From NCBI GenBank assembly GCA_002348905.1, contig DEBW01000201.1, positions 11,665 to 19,915 of the forward strand: 8,251 nucleotides of DNA, written 5' to 3'. Below, one piece after another: positions 6,784 to 8,251 of the stretch (within the stretch, counting starts at the first letter, position 1; every line of letters begins with the position of its first letter). The position numbers were made by a program, and so were the translations under genes. This DNA is from Ruminococcus flavefaciens. Its GTDB lineage: Bacteria > Bacillota > Clostridia > Oscillospirales > Ruminococcaceae. The notes below the pieces were generated by a model. That model did no database searches. It had not been told where the DNA came from and saw only the letters and a program-made list of their open reading frames with translations.

Positions 6784-7389
6784 GTCTTTACTCCTTTCGG
6801 TAGTGGTGATCTGCGTAGTCACAGTATTTGTGGTATTCGTCTGCGTGTTCACAGTTGTGTGAGCGGATGATGTTTTTGAAGAAACAAGTGTTGTCTGAGT
6901 AGTGGCAGGCTTATCGCCTGATCTCGTTACGGTCGTAACATCTGCTGTTGAAGTATGAGTGATACTTTGCTGAGCTGCGGTCGTTACTGCTGACGCTTTT
7001 GAAGTTTCAGCAAAATGTTGCTGAGCTGCGGTAATTGCTGATGATGTTTTTGATGTCTCAGCGAAATATTGCTGAGTTACAGTAGTTGCCGTTGATACTT
7101 TTGAAGCTTCAGCAGTTTTTGAAGTTGACTTTTCGGTCTGCGAAGTATACTTTGCCGTCGTTTCAGCAGATGTGACAGCCGTTGTTTCGACAATAATTCC
7201 GGAGCTTTCAGACACTGGCTTCTTCGGAGGTCTGAGAGCATTCGTGCATATGCCTATACCGATAATTGATGCAGCGCCTAAACCAAGTGCTGCTGACCTG
7301 AGAATAATAGCTTTGCGGCGTTTTTTCTCAGCGATGATAGTATCCCCAAGTCTCATGAGACTTTCGGAACATTTTTCATATTTATTCAT
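5074..7389 (-). CDS. Membrane-anchored dockerin protein, putative anti-sigma partner
   Basis: The full 771-residue frame looks like two proteins joined. Residues 1-28 are a short basic cytoplasmic tail (EKKRRK at 21-26), about 29-50 form a membrane helix, and 58-200 are a Ser/Thr-rich stalk with three 17-residue repeats (97-147). Residues 203-226 then form a complete second signal peptide (MKKIISALTAAAML, site after TYA). The ectodomain holds calcium-loop motifs at 272-283, 440-451, 609-620 and a looser one at 655-667, and a C-terminal type I dockerin at about 708-768 (loops 711-722 and 747-758). I recognise no catalytic domain. The start overlaps the sigma-factor stop by 8 bp (7382-7389), with AGGAGGAG 5 bases before the ATG, so translation is coupled. 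The position after an ECF sigma gene and the single-helix topology suggest an anti-sigma or sensor role. The tail is short for an anti-sigma domain, so this is inference. Confidence 0.8.
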   Translation of the reverse strand: MNKYEKCSESLMRLGDTIIAEKKRRKAIILRSAALGLGAASIIGIGICTNALRPPKKPVSESSGIIVETTAVTSAETTAKYTSQTEKSTSKTAEASKVSTATTVTQQYFAETSKTSSAITAAQQHFAETSKASAVTTAAQQSITHTSTADVTTVTRSGDKPATTQTTLVSSKTSSAHTTVNTQTNTTNTVTTQITTTERSKDMKKIISALTAAAMLTPIAANNTYAADITDYKDPAEKYATNPYIYDEPANVINPAEQELFDKIDQGLIDIDIDRNGELDMRDAALLRTYEEWKYDKEHIYVDSFEFKAPSEESMEFLETREDIRNKEFFKKSRYYQDKGDLEIASLDSLLLIRYHLTHTLKPEYFREDYYMDTIGYPYLVVHANSFNIEKLKQYPEIYEQYNNKKALIGYAFETIRIQSGYLTNIIRMRFCTDLDPLYDLNEDGVFDLHDVQDCVICGAHNYCMLDAINRSASEEILPYNSNFAYADNISENVYNNYVKLCETNMKYRDVYSIYFRGIYWQDLMEIYFSRNDFKLIYTTPEYFTDNRPGCENMSIPDNVTIYKDIEKWGAAKGLINKKIKTSFDDTVYYEFYEKWSADVDNGDADMPDIDGNEILDKEDFDILQDYTLEIFGNIPAENSSLPSVIRNYLDNDFDLNGNGLSGDLYDIVAAQAYILSHTPQDIPVPYSSISEIAGTQIASIMKSAVTLKGDANCDKKVTLADAVTVLQYIGNRDRYNLSEQGKINADVDESEGITLNDARIIMEMDSEGKI
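6791..6798 (-). promoter_or_regulatory. Internal ribosome binding site within the anchored dockerin gene
   Basis: GAAAGGAG reads on the minus strand from 6798 to 6791, 7 bases before the in-frame ATG at 6783. In the long frame it is read as the codons for Glu-Arg plus part of Ser. It decides whether a short secreted form is made. Confidence 0.6.
6949..7101 (-). repeat. Three tandem 51-bp repeats coding a Ser/Thr stalk
   Basis: Three consecutive 17-residue units span residues 97-113, 114-130 and 131-147 of the long protein. Each begins with Lys, has a central QQ at unit positions 10-11 and ends with TS; units 1 and 2 share FAETS at their ends. At the DNA level each unit contains a variant of GCTGAG, read on the plus strand. 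Such repeats in a Ser/Thr-rich stalk set the distance of the outer domain from the membrane and can change number by slippage. Confidence 0.75.
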
Positions 7390-7927
7390 TCCTGCTCCTC
7401 CTCTCCAACTCAGATTTTAAAGCCTTTTTCGCATTATAGATAAGGTCTGATATCTGTTTTTTAGTCTTGCCCATTACTTTTGCAGCTTCTTCATTTGACA
7501 ATTCCTCAAAGAATATCAGATACAATACCTGTGCATAATCTGCCTTTAATGTCTTGAGTGTCTGGTGAATAATAAGGTTTTGTTCGCCTTTTATGTAATC
7601 GGACTCTACATCCTTTTCATCGGAAATATAGCAGCAGTCCTCAATGGACGAGTAGTCTATCCTTCTGAATTTTTTTACGTAGTTTATAGCAGTATTCTTG
7701 CCGATAGTATAAAGCCATGTCTTAAAAGAGTAAGAGCTTTTGTATTTTGGCTTTTTGACGTACAGTTTCAGAAAAACTTCATTTGCTACTTCTTCTGATA
7801 TGTGTATATCCCTGATGATCGTGTTGACAAACAGAGTAAGTCCGTCCTTGTAATCAGTTACAAGTTCAACAAAACCGTTCTTATCACCATCAAGGAAACG
7901 GAGGTAGCTACTTGCACCGTTTTCCAT
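7382..7927 (-). CDS. ECF-type RNA polymerase sigma factor
   Basis: This 181-residue sigma-70 family factor should direct RNA polymerase to alternative promoters. Region 2 covers about 18-88, with the typical pattern LVTDYKDGL, EEVANEVFLKLY and FKTWLYTIGKNTAINYVKK. Region 4 covers about 117-172, with a helix-turn-helix (LSNEEAAKVMGKTKKQISDLIYNAKKAL). No region 3 or extra N-terminal domain is present, which fits the ECF group. I chose the ATG at 7927 because AAAGGAG (7940-7934) lies 6 bases upstream and the product begins where ECF factors usually do (SSYLRFLDGDKNGF). An in-frame ATG at 7993 would add 22 residues but has no ribosome site. The gene overlaps the membrane dockerin gene by 8 bp, the usual arrangement for a sigma factor and its membrane-bound partner. 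The target promoters are unknown. Confidence 0.9.
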   Translation of the reverse strand: MENGASSYLRFLDGDKNGFVELVTDYKDGLTLFVNTIIRDIHISEEVANEVFLKLYVKKPKYKSSYSFKTWLYTIGKNTAINYVKKFRRIDYSSIEDCCYISDEKDVESDYIKGEQNLIIHQTLKTLKADYAQVLYLIFFEELSNEEAAKVMGKTKKQISDLIYNAKKALKSELERRSRNE

Positions 7928-7933
7928 TGATAG

Positions 7934-7940
7934 CTCCTTT
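7934..7940 (-). promoter_or_regulatory. Ribosome site that sets the sigma-factor start
   Basis: AAAGGAG on the minus strand (7940 to 7934) is 6 bases from the ATG at 7927. The alternative ATG at 7993 is preceded only by an AT-rich stretch with no Shine-Dalgarno match. Confidence 0.75.
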
Positions 7941-7970
7941 TCAAGATAAAGTTCAAACTTTTCTTTGCTT

Positions 7971-7976
7971 ATTATA
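7971..7976 (-). promoter_or_regulatory. Possible second -10 box just before the sigma gene
   Basis: A perfect TATAAT reads on the minus strand at 7976-7971, about 45 bases before the ATG at 7927. No good -35 is seen 16-18 bp upstream (CGATAA, TCGATA or GATAAA). It could be a chance match in AT-rich DNA or a weak or regulated second promoter. If used, only the 7927 start could be translated. Confidence 0.25.
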
Positions 7977-8033
7977 CAATACTTTTGTGTCATTTATCGA
8001 AGTATAAAAATATATTTTTATTTTTTAATTATT

Positions 8034-8062
8034 ATAATACATCATTATTGTGATTATGTCAA
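8034..8062 (-). promoter_or_regulatory. Main promoter of the sigma / dockerin operon
   Basis: On the minus strand a perfect -35 TTGACA (8062-8057) and -10 TATTAT (8039-8034) are 17 bp apart. A TATAAT at 8036-8031 overlaps but with 20-bp spacing. The start near 8027 gives a leader of about 100 bases to the ATG at 7927. This is a housekeeping-type promoter, so the operon need not depend on its own sigma factor. It is divergent from the tRNA promoter, about 65 bp away. Confidence 0.75.
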
Positions 8063-8083
8063 TGATACGAAATGTAAAACTAT

Positions 8084-8095
8084 TGTAGTCCTACA
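8084..8095. repeat. Small dyad between the divergent promoters
   Basis: TGTAG-TC-CTACA at 8084-8095 is a 5-bp inverted repeat with a 2-bp centre. It lies 22 bp upstream of the sigma operon -35 and 32 bp upstream of the tRNA -35. It could be a regulator site, but such a short dyad can occur by chance. Apart from this and the promoters, I see nothing coding in 7994-8229. Confidence 0.25.
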
Positions 8096-8127
8096 GAAAA
8101 ATGAATATCAAAAATAATAAAAAATAC

Positions 8128-8156
8128 TTGACAAGCAACAAAGAACGTGGTATAAT
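8128..8156 (+). promoter_or_regulatory. Consensus promoter with extended -10 for the tRNA gene
   Basis: TTGACA (8128-8133), a 17-bp spacer and TATAAT (8151-8156) match the consensus fully, and TGG at 8148-8150 adds an extended -10 (TGn). Transcription should start near 8163, about 67 bases before the mature tRNA. A strong promoter of this kind is normal for stable RNA genes. Confidence 0.88.
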
Positions 8157-8162
8157 ATCTAT

Positions 8163-8229
8163 TGTTGTGGAGCAACTTTATTAAGTCCACCTCGGTTTAT
8201 CTGGGCCGTGTAAAAATTATCAGATATTT
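8163..8229 (+). other. 5' leader of the tRNA transcript
   Basis: About 67 bases lie between the predicted start and the tRNA. GTTG (8164-8167) and CAAC (8173-8176) can form a small hairpin; alternatively GTGGA (8167-8171) can pair with TCCAC (8186-8190), so the two folds exclude each other. CGG (8193-8195) can pair with CCG (8206-8208). RNase P would remove this part. No open reading frame is seen. Confidence 0.4.
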
Positions 8230-8251
8230 GCGGATATGGCGGAATTGGCAG
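8230..8251 (+). tRNA. tRNA-Leu, 5' part only (cut by window end)
   Basis: The last 22 bases begin with a GCGGATA acceptor strand followed by TGGCGGAATTGGCAG, the characteristic 5' half of a bacterial tRNA-Leu through the D arm. The anticodon, variable arm and 3' end lie beyond the window, so the isoacceptor is unknown. Other tRNA genes may follow. Confidence 0.85.

Noticed and set aside
6493..6870. Plus-strand frame of 125 codons opposite the dockerin gene
   Set aside because: Rich in Cys, Ile and Val as expected from the antisense of an acidic and Thr-rich coding region; no start signals.
6949..7101. Tandem repeats considered as a CRISPR array
   Set aside because: Units are contiguous, in frame and coding for a Ser/Thr stalk; there are no unique spacers.
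7993..8040. AT-rich stretch considered as a terminator or origin
   Set aside because: No stable stem and no repeated DnaA-like boxes; it is explained as the -10 region and leader of the sigma operon.
8041..8066. ATCATT / AATGAT inverted repeat overlapping the sigma promoter
   Set aside because: Only 6 bp with a 14-bp gap in AT-rich DNA; too likely by chance to call an operator.

Overview
The window looks like chromosomal DNA from a fibre-degrading gut or rumen Firmicute, most like a cellulosome-forming Ruminococcus (R. flavefaciens-like). The evidence is two proteins with type I dockerins, a secreted GH5 endoglucanase, strong AAGGAGG-type ribosome sites, sigma-A type promoters, a moderate AT bias and U-tailed hairpin terminators. 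The species assignment is inference.

Layout, left to right. Bases 1-137 hold a short inverted repeat and the promoter of the first gene; the Shine-Dalgarno there has a perfect 12-base complement lying inside the promoter spacer. At 138-1538 (+) is a secreted GH5 glycoside hydrolase with a C-terminal dockerin, closed by a strong terminator. Bases 1606-1787 hold tandem 11-bp direct repeats, two overlapping promoter candidates and a structured leader. These precede an OmpR/VanR-type response regulator (1788-2498, +) and a large six-helix sensor histidine kinase (2510-4978, +). A bidirectional terminator (5011-5041) separates this operon from a convergent operon on the minus strand.

The minus-strand operon runs from a promoter at 8062-8034. 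It encodes an ECF-type sigma factor (7382-7927), which overlaps by 8 bp a long protein (5074-7389). That protein has a 28-residue basic cytoplasmic tail, one membrane helix, a Ser/Thr-rich extracellular stalk with three 17-residue repeats, then in the same frame a complete second signal peptide with its own ribosome site, an ectodomain with scattered calcium-loop motifs, and a C-terminal dockerin. This is the most interesting part of the window. It resembles, in layout only, the SigI/RsgI systems of cellulolytic clostridia, in which a membrane anti-sigma factor carries an extracellular sensing domain. Here the outer end is a dockerin, so a cohesin or cellulosome state might be what is sensed. 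The in-frame internal start suggests two products, one membrane-anchored and one secreted.

At the right edge, divergent from the sigma operon, a near-perfect extended -10 promoter (8128-8156) drives a tRNA-Leu gene cut off by the window end.

Together the window holds an extracellular cellulase that would join a cellulosome plus two separate signalling units facing the cell surface. That either unit controls the GH5 gene is not shown by the sequence.
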